The notes under the pieces are model-generated. The model had not been told where the DNA came from. It made no database searches and saw only the letters and a list, made by a program, of their open reading frames with translations. From Alphaproteobacteria bacterium UBA3612 (GTDB lineage: Bacteria; Pseudomonadota; Alphaproteobacteria; Sphingomonadales; Sphingomonadaceae): a stretch of DNA of 64,000 nt. Position numbers and translations under genes: made by a program. Positions 20,659 to 29,483 of this stretch are shown here, piece after piece (position 1 is the stretch's first letter; the number at the start of each line of letters is the position of its first letter). The stretch is from assembly GCA_002375465.1 (NCBI GenBank), contig DFLT01000008.1, positions 101,687-165,686 on the forward strand. Direction: 5' to 3'.

Positions 20659-21528
20659 ATGACCGCGCCCGCCGACCGAAAAACCCTTGCCCGCAACTGG
20701 TTCACCAGCTTGCGCGACCGAATCTGCGCGGAATTCGAGGTGCTGGAAGACGAGGCGACGCACCTGTCCGGTTCGCCGGGGCGGTTCGTGCGAAAGTCGT
20801 GGGAAAGAGAGGATCCGTCCGGTGAACCCGGCGGCGGCGGCGTAATGTCCAGGATGAAGGGGCGCCTGTTCGAGAAAGTGGGCGTCAACATCTCTACCGT
20901 GGAGGGAACCTTCGAACCGGAATTCGCTAAGACGATTCCGGGTGCGGACGACGATCCTCGTTTCTTTGCGACGGGGATTAGTCTGGTGGCGCATATGGTG
21001 AGTCCGCACGTTCCAGCGGTCCACATGAATACACGTTATCTGGTGACGACACGCGACTGGTTCGGCGGCGGCGGCGACCTGAATCCGCCCTTGCCGCGCG
21101 CGGAGGATACCGAGGACTGGCACCGCGACTGGCAAGACTGCTGCGCACGGCACGAGGTGGCGGACGGGCCCGGCTACCAAAAGTGGTGCGACGAATATTT
21201 CTACGTTCCGCATCGCAAGCGCGCCCGCGGTGTCGGCGGTATATTCTACGACCGGCTTTCCAGCGCGGAGGACATCGGCGGCTGGGATGCCGATTTCGCC
21301 TTTACCAAGGACGTGGGCGAAACATTCCTGTCCGCTTATCCGAAGCTCGTCCGGCGCCGCATGCACGAGTCATGGACGAAGGAGGATCGGCAGGCGCAAC
21401 TGCGTTATCGCGGCCTCTATACCGAATTCAATCTGGTGCATGATCGCGGTACCCTGTTCGGGCTGAAGACCGGCGGTAATATCGAAGCGATATTGATGAG
21501 CCTTCCTCCGCTGGCGTCATGGGAATGA
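20659..21528 (+). CDS. hemF: Oxygen-dependent coproporphyrinogen III oxidase
   Basis: A 289-residue enzyme of haem synthesis that oxidatively decarboxylates coproporphyrinogen III to protoporphyrinogen IX. Hallmarks are TRYL followed by WFGGGGDLNP and the C-terminal TEFNLVHDRGTLFGL and GRNVE-like GGNIEAILMSLPP stretch. The frame is open upstream to 20482, but ATG 20659 begins the protein at the conserved region and has GAGGCG upstream. Divergence from petABC links haem supply with a haem-rich complex. The end overlaps alr. Confidence 0.95.
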   Translation: MTAPADRKTLARNWFTSLRDRICAEFEVLEDEATHLSGSPGRFVRKSWEREDPSGEPGGGGVMSRMKGRLFEKVGVNISTVEGTFEPEFAKTIPGADDDPRFFATGISLVAHMVSPHVPAVHMNTRYLVTTRDWFGGGGDLNPPLPRAEDTEDWHRDWQDCCARHEVADGPGYQKWCDEYFYVPHRKRARGVGGIFYDRLSSAEDIGGWDADFAFTKDVGETFLSAYPKLVRRRMHESWTKEDRQAQLRYRGLYTEFNLVHDRGTLFGLKTGGNIEAILMSLPPLASWE

Positions 21529-22574
21529 CGCCTGCCGGCGCGAACGGCGACGGTCCTCTGCGCCTCGACATCGACCTGCAGGCACTGACGGCAAACTGGA
21601 CCTGGTTTCGCGACCATTCGCATGGCGCAGTCACGGGCGCCGCCGTCAAGGCGAACGGCTATGGACTTGGCGCGGACGCGGTCGTCACGGCCCTGGCCGG
21701 TGCCGGATGCCGGGAATTTTTCGTCACCACGATTGAAGAGGCGGCGCGGCTATTGCCGCTGGCAGACGGTTGCACCGTTTATGCGCTTCATGGGCTGCGG
21801 CCAGGCGAGAAGCCGATAACCGGTATCGTCCCCGTCCTGAACAGTCAGGAGCAGATTGCCCGCTGGCGCGAAGCGGCGCCCGGCAGGAAATGCGACGTCA
21901 TGGTCGACACCGGAATGAACCGTCTGGGTATTGGCTGGCGTGAATTCGAGACGGGAATGCTGGACGGGTTGAACCTCGGTACTCTGCATTCCCATCTCGC
22001 CAGCGCGGACGAGCCGGACAACCCGCTGAACGATATTCAGCAGCGCCGCTTTCAGGAGATCGTCGCGAGCGTCAGACCGCCGCGTGCGGCGCTTGCCGGT
22101 TCGGCGGGTATATGCCGGGGGCCGGATTTCGCCTTCGGCATGACGCGGCCCGGCCTTGGTATCTATGGCGGTGTCCCGCATCCAATGGCGGCGGGATGCC
22201 TGCAGCAGGTCGTTCGTCCCCAGGCGGAAGTACTCATTGTCCGGCACGTGGCAGTAGGCGATATCGTTGGCTATAACGGTATGTGGCGCGCTGAGGTGGG
22301 TACGAGGGTTGCGGTGCTGAACATCGGCTATGCCGACGGCTATCGGCGCGGCTTTTCCAATGAAGGTCAAGTCCTCGTCGGCGGAGAGCGGCGACCTGTC
22401 ATCGGACGGATTTCGATGGACCTAACGACAGTCGATATTGGCAACGCTCCCGTCGACGAGGGTGACTGGGTCGAAGTGGAATATGACCTGCCGGCGGCCT
22501 CGGCCGTTTCGGGGCAGAGCCAATATGAGTTGCTTACTGGCCTCGGCCACCGCTATCAGCGGCGGTATATATGA
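21519..22574 (+). CDS. alr: Alanine racemase
   Basis: A 351-residue fold-type III PLP enzyme making D-alanine for peptidoglycan. The PLP lysine is Lys44 in AVKANGYGLG, and the second-half segment YNGMWRAEVGTRVAVLNIGYADGY holds the catalytic tyrosine region. ATG 21519 overlaps hemF by 10 bases. A second ATG at 21525 would give a 4-base ATGA overlap and is equally plausible. The stop overlaps the start of mlaE. The order hemF-alr-mlaE-mlaF suggests one transcript. Confidence 0.95.
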   Translation: MGMTPAGANGDGPLRLDIDLQALTANWTWFRDHSHGAVTGAAVKANGYGLGADAVVTALAGAGCREFFVTTIEEAARLLPLADGCTVYALHGLRPGEKPITGIVPVLNSQEQIARWREAAPGRKCDVMVDTGMNRLGIGWREFETGMLDGLNLGTLHSHLASADEPDNPLNDIQQRRFQEIVASVRPPRAALAGSAGICRGPDFAFGMTRPGLGIYGGVPHPMAAGCLQQVVRPQAEVLIVRHVAVGDIVGYNGMWRAEVGTRVAVLNIGYADGYRRGFSNEGQVLVGGERRPVIGRISMDLTTVDIGNAPVDEGDWVEVEYDLPAASAVSGQSQYELLTGLGHRYQRRYI

Positions 22575-23356
22575 TGGAAACGCTTATTCAGGTCTTTTCT
22601 CGTCCGGGCGCGGCCATTATTGCCCTGTTCGCCTCTATCGGACGTGCGTCCATTTTCGCCGCACGCGCCATCTGGTCCGCGATGAGGCCGCCTTATTATC
22701 CTATCCGGCTGATCGAGCAGTTGATTTCGCTCGGCTATTTCAGCCTTCCGGTGGTCGGCCTGACGGCCCTTTTTACGGGCGCGGCGCTGGCCCAGCAAAT
22801 CTATGTCGGCGGTAGCCGCTTCAACGCGGAAAGCACGGTTCCTGCAGTGACGGTGATCGCCATGGTTCGCGAACTGGCCCCGGTTCTGGGCGGGCTGATG
22901 GTGGCGGGCCGGGTATCCTCCGCCATGGCGGCAGAGCTGGGGACCATGCGCGTGACCGAACAGATCGACGCGCTGAAGACCCTGCGTACCGACCCCTTTC
23001 AATTCCTGATCGCACCGCGCCTGTTCGCCGGTACCATCGTCATGCCGCTGCTCGTGTTGGTTGCCAATGCCATCGGTGTGCTGGGCGGGTATATCCTCGC
23101 GGTTTATCGACTGGGCTTCAACGGGGCGAATTATCTGGAAACCACGCGCGCCTATCTGGAATGGGACGATATTGTCTCCTCCATGGTGAAGGCGGGCGTA
23201 TTCGGATTCCTGCTGGCGCTGATGGGCTGTTATCACGGCTATCATACCGAAGGCGGCGCCGCCGGTGTCGGACGCGCGACGACCAACGGCGTCGTTTCCG
23301 CCTTCCTGATGATCCTGCTGGCGAACCTGATCATCACCGTGCTGGTATTCGGCTGA
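22571..23356 (+). CDS. mlaE: MlaE-family ABC permease (lipid transport)
   Basis: A 261-residue DUF140 permease of the MCE/Mla type with about five or six helices. The family segments YPIRLIEQL near the N-terminus and the central VTVIAMVRELAPVLGGLMVAGR block (split by the coupling helix) are present. In Mla systems it forms the inner-membrane core for phospholipid transport between the membranes. Only the ATPase partner is adjacent, and no MCE-domain MlaD or periplasmic MlaC gene is seen here. Start ATG 22571 overlaps the alr stop; ATG 22574 is an alternative. Confidence 0.93.
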   Translation: MMETLIQVFSRPGAAIIALFASIGRASIFAARAIWSAMRPPYYPIRLIEQLISLGYFSLPVVGLTALFTGAALAQQIYVGGSRFNAESTVPAVTVIAMVRELAPVLGGLMVAGRVSSAMAAELGTMRVTEQIDALKTLRTDPFQFLIAPRLFAGTIVMPLLVLVANAIGVLGGYILAVYRLGFNGANYLETTRAYLEWDDIVSSMVKAGVFGFLLALMGCYHGYHTEGGAAGVGRATTNGVVSAFLMILLANLIITVLVFG

Positions 23357-24123
23357 TGGTGGAAGACGGGCAACAACGGCGCAAGGGCGCATCCATTGAG
23401 ATCGCCGGCCTGCGAAAAAGCTTTGGCGACAAGATCGTTCTGGATGGCGTTAATCTGGGCGCCACGCCGGGCGAATCGCTGGTTATCATCGGCGGGTCGG
23501 GTACCGGCAAGTCGGTTCTGCTGAAGTGTATTCTGGGCCTGATGCCGCCCGACACAGGTACGATCCTGATCGACGACGTGGATATGACCAACGCGCCCCG
23601 CAGCGAGCGTGAGGAAGTGCGCGATCGCTGTGGAATGCTGTTCCAGGGCGGCGCACTGTTCGATTCAATGAACGTGTGGCGCAACATCACCTTTGCCCTG
23701 ACACGCGGCCGCCAAAGAAAATCGAAGGAGATGCGCCGCATCGCCGTTGCAATGCTGGAAAAGGTGGGCCTGGAAGAAAGGGTCGCCGACCTGCGCCCGG
23801 CGGAAATTTCCGGCGGCATGCAAAAGCGTGTGGCGCTGGCGCGGGCGATCGCGGCGAACCCGGACCTGATCTTCTTTGACGAGCCGACGACGGGCCTGGA
23901 CCCAATCCGTGCGAATACGATCAATCATCTGATTCGCAATCTGACCACGGGCATCGGCGCCACTGCCCTGACCATCACGCACGACATGGAAAGCGCGAAG
24001 ATCATCGCCGACCGAGTCGCCATGCTGCACGAGGGGCGGATAATCTGGTCTGGCCCGGTGGACCAGCTGGAAAATAGTGGCAATCCGCTGGTCGACCAGT
24101 TTGTACACGGGCGGGCAAAATAG
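23356..24123 (+). CDS. mlaF: MlaF-family ABC ATPase (lipid transport)
   Basis: A 255-residue ATPase. Walker A is GGSGTGKS (46-53), the signature ISGGMQKR (151-158) has the Met typical of MlaF, and Walker B is LIFFDEP (171-177). Start ATG 23356 shares one base with the mlaE stop (TGATG), indicating coupling. The frame remains open upstream inside mlaE, but that extension is not MlaF-like. Together with MlaE it should energise phospholipid movement; the missing substrate-binding partners are presumably encoded elsewhere. Confidence 0.94.
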   Translation: MVEDGQQRRKGASIEIAGLRKSFGDKIVLDGVNLGATPGESLVIIGGSGTGKSVLLKCILGLMPPDTGTILIDDVDMTNAPRSEREEVRDRCGMLFQGGALFDSMNVWRNITFALTRGRQRKSKEMRRIAVAMLEKVGLEERVADLRPAEISGGMQKRVALARAIAANPDLIFFDEPTTGLDPIRANTINHLIRNLTTGIGATALTITHDMESAKIIADRVAMLHEGRIIWSGPVDQLENSGNPLVDQFVHGRAK

Positions 24124-24204
24124 CGCCCCGCGCATGATGGCCCGCGCCCTCGGCCCTCGGGCGTGCATTGGCGGCGTGTGCACCACGCCCTATATCGATC
24201 GATA

Positions 24205-24657
24205 ATGTCAGAGCAGCTATACAATACCCGCATCCTGCGCCTGGCCGCTGCCATCCCGCTGGACGAGCGGCTCGAGACGCCGCAGGCCTCAGTTCGAAAG
24301 GTTTCGCCCATCTGCGGCAGCCGTGTCACCGCCGATGTTACCCTGGACGCGGCGGGACAAGTCAGCCAATTTGGCCAGGAAGTTCGCGCCTGCGCGCTGG
24401 GGCAAGCATCGGCTTCATTGCTGGGAAGCCGGGTGATGGGGCTGAACGCTGCCGAACTGCGCGCTGCGGCCGATGCGCTACGAGGATTTCTGGCAGAGGG
24501 GACACCCCTGCCGCACCCCCTTACGGAGCTTGAGATATTTGGCCCTGCGCAGCCTCACAAGGCTCGCCATCCCTCCATCCTGCTGGCGTGGGAGGCTGCC
24601 GCGGAAGCGGCGGCAGCGGCGCAGGCGGAATCAGAACTGTCGGCGCCGGTCGCATGA
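24205..24657 (+). CDS. NifU/SufU-like iron-sulfur scaffold family protein
   Basis: A 150-residue protein resembling IscU/SufU scaffolds. Cys37 (ICGSRV) and Cys63 (ACALGQASAS) match the first two cluster-ligand positions. The third position, normally a cysteine before LAW, is serine in RHPSILLAW. From memory, alphaproteobacterial members of this subgroup share that change, so a classical three-cysteine scaffold is unlikely and the biochemical role is unclear. Start ATG 24205 is preferred over an in-frame start at 24163. Its stop overlaps the next start (ATGA). Confidence 0.85.
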   Translation: MSEQLYNTRILRLAAAIPLDERLETPQASVRKVSPICGSRVTADVTLDAAGQVSQFGQEVRACALGQASASLLGSRVMGLNAAELRAAADALRGFLAEGTPLPHPLTELEIFGPAQPHKARHPSILLAWEAAAEAAAAAQAESELSAPVA

Positions 24658-25013
24658 TAGGGCGCGTACTGATCTTCATCGCAGCCCTTTATGGGCTGAC
24701 CGGTGTCGCGATGGCGGCGGCGGCGGCGCATATGGGCTTCCCGCCGACGGTGGGAACGGCGACCGTCATGCAATTCATCCACGCTCTGGCATCTCTTGCG
24801 GCTCTCGCCCTGTTGAGGGGGCGGGCGTCCATCCTTACCGCGATCGTCTTTCAGACCGGAACGCTGTTGTTTGCAGGCGCTCTTTACAGCAGCGCTCTGT
24901 TGGCGGTGTCCCTGGGGCCGGTGGCGCCCACGGGCGGCGTCATTCTGATGGTGGGATGGGCACTGTTGGGATGGTTCGGCCTTACTCGGGCGGCAATGCC
25001 ACCTTTACGGTGA
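24654..25013 (+). CDS. DUF423 small membrane protein
   Basis: A 119-residue protein with four predicted hydrophobic helices and the family's characteristic start (a helix, then AAAAHMG) and MQFIHALASLAAL segment. DUF423 proteins (YgdD type) have no established function. ATG 24654 overlaps the preceding gene by 4 bases. The 3' end overlaps the convergent membrane hydrolase gene by 32 bases, so the C-terminus of each is encoded on both strands. Confidence 0.85.
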   Translation: MIGRVLIFIAALYGLTGVAMAAAAAHMGFPPTVGTATVMQFIHALASLAALALLRGRASILTAIVFQTGTLLFAGALYSSALLAVSLGPVAPTGGVILMVGWALLGWFGLTRAAMPPLR

Positions 25014-25938
25014 AGGTGCCGCCATTCGGCGAATCATCGTAACGCGCATCGGAGACGGTGACATTCGTGCCCATCGGGGTTTCCTCAATTCGGGCATAGG
25101 GCGTCCGGGCCCAGAAAAGAAAATCGCGCAGCGGCTTCGACACGGCCATCGCCCGTGCCACGGCCGGATCGTCCATATTGTCGGCAAAAGGAGCTTCGCC
25201 AAGCCGCAGGTCGAGCCCCGGCGTGAATCGCGCCACGCCTTCGCCGATATTTCCGCTCGCACGGTAGATCATGTCGCGCCGGAACGGATTAACTGGCGGC
25301 GGGCTGGCGATCACCGTTTTGGGCGTTCCATAACCGGCAGCTATCACGGCCGCGCGGGTGCGGTTTTCCGCGACCGCCGTGCCAGCGCCCATGGCCCCGA
25401 TATAAAGCACGACCGCGCCCAGGGCGGCGCGCGCAGGGATGCGGGGAGCGTCCTTTCCTGCCCGCCGACGTCGTTGCGACAGGAATGTGCCGATCGCCAG
25501 CACGCTCCACAGCCAGACGTCGATAATGAAAAGCGTATCGCCATAGAACCATTCGTCGCTGAACGGTGCCAGGCAGCGGATCCCGTAGACGTTCAGCCAG
25601 TCCAGGAACGGATGGGTCAGGATACCTATGTAAGCGAGCAGCAGCAGCCAGCCGGGTCGGACCGGCAGTCGGGAAGCCGGACGCTTTCCGCGCCGGTCCT
25701 GCCAGCGGTCGAACCACACCATCAGGGCGGTCAGGACAAGCGGCAGAACCACCAAGCCGAGGGGACCGTGCGTGACACCCCGGCGGTAGGCGAGGTTCTC
25801 TCCGAATGCGAGCACGATGATATCGACATCCGGTAGGTTTGCCGCAATCATCAGGGTGGCGAGACCCAAGCCCGTCTTTTCCTTCAATCCCGCCTCGGCG
25901 AGAGCCGCGCCCGCGAGGGTGTGGGCCAGATTGTCCAT
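24982..25938 (-). CDS. Membrane-bound metal-dependent hydrolase (YdjM/DUF457 type)
   Basis: A 318-residue integral membrane protein. The family N-terminus MDNLAHTLAG, the NLPDVD motif near residue 35 and the RGVTHG and HPFLDWLN motifs provide conserved His and Asp residues expected to bind metal. About five helices are followed by a C-terminal soluble domain of roughly 120 residues. LexA-regulated YdjM in E. coli belongs to the same family; function is not known in detail. Start ATG 25938 begins exactly at the conserved N-terminus, although the frame is open further upstream to 26052. Confidence 0.85.
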   Translation of the reverse strand: MDNLAHTLAGAALAEAGLKEKTGLGLATLMIAANLPDVDIIVLAFGENLAYRRGVTHGPLGLVVLPLVLTALMVWFDRWQDRRGKRPASRLPVRPGWLLLLAYIGILTHPFLDWLNVYGIRCLAPFSDEWFYGDTLFIIDVWLWSVLAIGTFLSQRRRRAGKDAPRIPARAALGAVVLYIGAMGAGTAVAENRTRAAVIAAGYGTPKTVIASPPPVNPFRRDMIYRASGNIGEGVARFTPGLDLRLGEAPFADNMDDPAVARAMAVSKPLRDFLFWARTPYARIEETPMGTNVTVSDARYDDSPNGGTFTVKVALPPE

Positions 25939-26042
25939 AGCCGGAGATCGATCCTTCCGTAGGTGCAGGCGAGACGACGATGCGGCATCTGGACCGCAAG
26001 GTAAAAACTCTTTTAAGGAAGCCCTATAAAGGGGGCGGGACC

Positions 26043-26630
26043 ATGTGGCCAACGGCGGAAATCAGATGGTGGTGGCAGGCGGATGCCATGCCCGCGTTAC
26101 GCGACTGGGTCCTGCGCGGCGTATCACCCATTCGGGAGTTTCGGACCGACCTTTACCTCGCCGACAGCCAGCAGACGGACATCGGCATAAAACGCCGGGC
26201 CGGCGGCGCGGTTGAGGTGAAGATGCTGTCGGGCTTGCCCGATATCTCTCTGCCGCCGGCAATGTCCGGCCAGGCGGAAACATGGGTGAAGGCGGAAAGC
26301 GTCGCCCTGCCGCTGAACGATGAAAACACGATCGCCGTCGGGAAAGAGCGCCTGAGCCGCGTTCTGGGCTTCGCCGATGGGGGCTGGCAGGAGGCGGGTG
26401 GACAGGATGAAGTCGAGGAGGGGCTGGCCATCGAATATACGATGGTAGAGGCGCAAGGGTCGAAATGGACGACGATCGCGTTCGAAGCCTTCGGGTCGGA
26501 TGATCCAGTGCGTCTGTTGCAGGCGGGCATCACCCTGTTCGGAGCCTGGCCGAAGGAGGTGGCGGGCCCGCATCTGATCGGCGGATATCCCCTGTGGCTG
26601 AGCGAGCTGGCGCGCGGATCGCGCCGCTGA
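26043..26630 (+). CDS. Conserved hypothetical protein, CYTH-like strand pattern
   Basis: A soluble 195-residue protein that I do not assign firmly. Successive beta-strand-like segments carry charged, alternating residues (AEIRWWW at 5-11, RTDLYLAD, DIGIKRR, AVEVKML, later LAIEYTMVE and TTIAFEAFG). This resembles the triphosphate-tunnel (CYTH) architecture, but the diagnostic ExExK is not intact (EIR occupies the place). Start ATG 26043 is preferred, with AAGGGGGCGGGA 3-14 bases upstream, over an upstream ATG at 25980. It lies between a divergent membrane gene and a downstream enoyl-CoA isomerase gene. Confidence 0.7.
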   Translation: MWPTAEIRWWWQADAMPALRDWVLRGVSPIREFRTDLYLADSQQTDIGIKRRAGGAVEVKMLSGLPDISLPPAMSGQAETWVKAESVALPLNDENTIAVGKERLSRVLGFADGGWQEAGGQDEVEEGLAIEYTMVEAQGSKWTTIAFEAFGSDDPVRLLQAGITLFGAWPKEVAGPHLIGGYPLWLSELARGSRR

Positions 26631-26729
26631 TCGGCAAGCGCAGCCCGCACCTGCCGCTTTCGCCAGAGCATTTCGGCGGCGGCGCGCCTATGGTCGCGCC
26701 AAAGCTGAACGAATTGTGGAAGGGCCAAT

Positions 26730-27521
26730 ATGACCTATGAGAATATCATACTGGAACAGGCCGGCGGTATTGCGACGCTGACCATCAATCGGCCGGACAA
26801 GCTGAACGGCCTGAATCTGGCGACGCTGGCGGAAATGCTGCACGCGGTTCAGGCGGTACGCGACGACGAAGACGCACGTGTGCTGGTCCTGACGGGGGCG
26901 GGCAGGGGTTTTTCATCGGGTGCGGACCTGTCCTCCATCGGCGATGATATCAGCAGCGGCAAGGCGGACGCGGGTAAAATGCTGGAAACGCATTACAACC
27001 CGCTCCTTGAAAACATGATGGCGCTGAACGTGCCGGTCATTACCGCCGTCAACGGGCCAGCGGCGGGGGCGGGGTGCTCGCTCGCCCTGTTCGGTGATTT
27101 CGTGATCGCAGCGGATGACGCCTATTTCCTGCAGGCGTTCGCAAATATCGGTTTGGTGCCAGACATGGGATCCACTTGGTTGCTGCCCCGGGTGGTGGGA
27201 CGGTCGCGCGCGCTGGAGATGATGATGCTGGGCGAAAAGATTCCGGCATCAAAAGCGCTGGAGTGGGGCATGATCTACAAGGTTGTGCCCGCTGCCGAGC
27301 TGATGGACGCCGCGGCGGCGCTGGCGCAACGTTTGGGGAACGGACCGACACAGGCCTATGCGATGATTCGCCAGGGCGTACGCGACTGCATGGAGCACAG
27401 CCTGTCCGATGCGCTGAAAACCGAGCGTCGCAATCAAATGCAGGCCAGTCGCACGAAGGACTTCATGGAAGGCGTCACGGCGTTTCTGGGTAAGAGAAAG
27501 CCGGAATTTACGGGACGTTAG
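26730..27521 (+). CDS. Enoyl-CoA hydratase/isomerase, PaaG-like
   Basis: A 263-residue crotonase-fold enzyme. The oxyanion-hole segments GRGFSSGADLSS (about 58-69) and NGPAAGAGCSLAL (about 108-120) are present. Instead of the two catalytic glutamates of hydratases it has Asp145 in GLVPDMGSTWLLPR, the pattern of PaaG (ring-1,2-epoxyphenylacetyl-CoA isomerase / delta3-delta2 enoyl-CoA isomerase). No other phenylacetate genes are adjacent, so a role in fatty acid isomerisation is equally possible. AAGGGCC precedes ATG 26730. Confidence 0.88.
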   Translation: MTYENIILEQAGGIATLTINRPDKLNGLNLATLAEMLHAVQAVRDDEDARVLVLTGAGRGFSSGADLSSIGDDISSGKADAGKMLETHYNPLLENMMALNVPVITAVNGPAAGAGCSLALFGDFVIAADDAYFLQAFANIGLVPDMGSTWLLPRVVGRSRALEMMMLGEKIPASKALEWGMIYKVVPAAELMDAAAALAQRLGNGPTQAYAMIRQGVRDCMEHSLSDALKTERRNQMQASRTKDFMEGVTAFLGKRKPEFTGR

Positions 27522-27549
27522 GGCGGTAGGGCGGTAGGGCGGTAGGGCG
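27521..27549. repeat. Short tandem repeat, 8-base unit
   Basis: The unit GGGCGGTA occurs three times head to tail plus a partial fourth copy, starting at the last base of the isomerase stop codon. It occupies the gap between two convergent genes. Confidence 0.9.
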
Positions 27550-27578
27550 CGCACGCCTGTTCTTCTGCCAGCCAAAAC

Positions 27579-29357
27579 TCAAACTGCCTCCGCCTCCGCC
27601 TGCTGGCGGGCCCACATGTCGGCATAGAGACCCCGCCGCGAAAGCAGCGCATTGTGCGTGCCTCGTTCGACAATGCGGCCGGCCGACATGACGAGGATTT
27701 CGTCGGAATCGGTGATTGTCGAAAGTCGGTGCGCGATAACCAGGCTGGTGCGGCCCTTCTCGACTTCCCGAAGAGACGCCTGGATCGCCTGTTCGGTGCG
27801 GCTGTCGAGGGCGCTGGTCGCTTCATCCAGGATCAGGATGGGCGGATTCTTCAACATGGTACGGGCGAGGGCCACGCGTTGCTTCTCTCCGCCGGACAGT
27901 TTCAATCCGCGCTCTCCGACCAGGGTGTCGTAACCCTGCGGCAGCGACAGGATGAAGTCGTGGATCTGCGCAGCTTCGGCGGCGGCCTCGATTTCCGCGC
28001 GGGTGGCACCGGCGCGGCCGTAGGCGATATTATAGCCAATCGTGTCGTTGAACAGCACCGTGTCCTGCGGAACGATCCCAATCGCCGCGCGCAGACTGTC
28101 CTGGGTGACGTCCGCAATGTCCTGTCCATCGATGGAGACGCTGCCCGATTCGATTTCATAGAAGCGGTAGAGAATGCGGCTGAGCGTCGATTTCCCTGCC
28201 CCCGATTCGCCGACGATGGCGACGGTTCCGCCCGCCGGGACGGTAAAGGACAGACCATGCAGGATGGTGCGGTCTGCCTCGTAACGGAAGACGACGTCGC
28301 GGAAGGCGATTTCACCGCCCGCAACCTTCAGCGGCCGGGCGCGCGGGCGGTCCTCTATCTCCGCCTCCGTATCGATCAGCCGAAACATCTCCTCCATGTC
28401 GATCAGGCCCTGCTTGATGGAGCGATAGACCCAACCAAGGGCGTCGAGCGGCCGGAACAGCTGCATCAGCAGCGTGTTAACGAGGACGAGATCGCCGACC
28501 GTCATGCGGCCTTGGCGCCACCCCCAGACAGTGAACGCCATCGCGCCGGCCATGGTCAGGTTGGTGATCAGCGCCTGGCCCACATTCAGCAGCGCAAGGG
28601 AGTTTTCCGATTTGACGGCGCTGTCGCGATAGGTCGACACCGCACGATCGTAATTTTCTGCCTCAATTTTCTCGGCGTTGAAATATTTCACCGTTTCATA
28701 ATTCAGCAGGCTGTCGACAGCGCGTTGCGCTGCGTGATTGTCATGGTCGACCATCTGCCGGCGCAGGGCCTGCCGCCATTCCGTCACCTTCTGTGTGAAA
28801 ATGATATAGGCGGCGACCGCGCCCAGCATCGCCGCCACTGCGGGCGGGCCCAGCTTTACCCAGAAGATGCCGCAAACCACCGCCAGCTCCAGCACCGTCG
28901 GCGCAATATTGAAGAGCAGGAAGTAAAGCATCGAATCGATGGATTTCGTCCCACGCTCGATAATCCGGGTCAGCGCGCCTGTGCGGCGATCCAGGTGAAA
29001 CCGCAGGCTGAGCCGGTGCATGTGACGAAAGACGTCCATGGAAAATTCGGTAGCGGCGTTCTGCCCTACCTTTTCGAACACCGTATTGCGCATATTGTCG
29101 AAGAGGGTGCCGCCGAAGCGCGCGCCCGAATAGGCAACCACCATCGCAATCGCGACCCACAGGGCAGATTCCGCCGGTCCGCCATCCGCACTCATCGTGT
29201 CGACTGCCGCCTTATAGGCGAAGGGCATCAGCAGGATCACACCTTTCGATGCGAGGACAAGCGCCATTGCCGCAGCGATACGGATGCGGAGGTCCGGTCG
29301 TTCGGCAGGCCATAAATAAGGGAGGAAGCGGAGCAGGGTCCGCCGTTCTGATACCAT
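27579..29357 (-). CDS. ABC exporter of the Atm1/HMT1 (ABCB7) type
   Basis: A 592-residue half-transporter with transmembrane helices in residues 1-300 and an ATPase domain after about 350. It has Walker A GESGAGKST, signature LSGGEKQR, Walker B ILILDEATSALD and an H-loop histidine in IAHRLS. The transmembrane region carries the RIIERGTKSIDSMLYF and NYETVKYFNAE segments typical of mitochondrial Atm1 and its alphaproteobacterial relatives, which export glutathione-linked metals or sulfur species. It is a single gene on the minus strand with no adjacent regulator. Confidence 0.93.
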   Translation of the reverse strand: MVSERRTLLRFLPYLWPAERPDLRIRIAAAMALVLASKGVILLMPFAYKAAVDTMSADGGPAESALWVAIAMVVAYSGARFGGTLFDNMRNTVFEKVGQNAATEFSMDVFRHMHRLSLRFHLDRRTGALTRIIERGTKSIDSMLYFLLFNIAPTVLELAVVCGIFWVKLGPPAVAAMLGAVAAYIIFTQKVTEWRQALRRQMVDHDNHAAQRAVDSLLNYETVKYFNAEKIEAENYDRAVSTYRDSAVKSENSLALLNVGQALITNLTMAGAMAFTVWGWRQGRMTVGDLVLVNTLLMQLFRPLDALGWVYRSIKQGLIDMEEMFRLIDTEAEIEDRPRARPLKVAGGEIAFRDVVFRYEADRTILHGLSFTVPAGGTVAIVGESGAGKSTLSRILYRFYEIESGSVSIDGQDIADVTQDSLRAAIGIVPQDTVLFNDTIGYNIAYGRAGATRAEIEAAAEAAQIHDFILSLPQGYDTLVGERGLKLSGGEKQRVALARTMLKNPPILILDEATSALDSRTEQAIQASLREVEKGRTSLVIAHRLSTITDSDEILVMSAGRIVERGTHNALLSRRGLYADMWARQQAEAEAV

Positions 29358-29483
29358 GGATTATATATGGGAAGAATAAGCGCCATTTGCCACAATGGGC
29401 CGGTCCACCTCCCTCAAGTCGGGTTCAGAAGGGGAACAAAATGTCGCCACCAGGGTTAGACCATTCAGAAAGGTGGCAAGACG

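Noticed and set aside
20302..21366. 354-residue open frame on the minus strand
   Set aside because: Runs across hemF and petA in the wrong frame, with no motif.
27654..29315. 553-residue open frame on the plus strand
   Set aside because: Lies antisense to the Atm1-type exporter. Its composition is Arg/His/Gln-rich and it has no recognisable domain.
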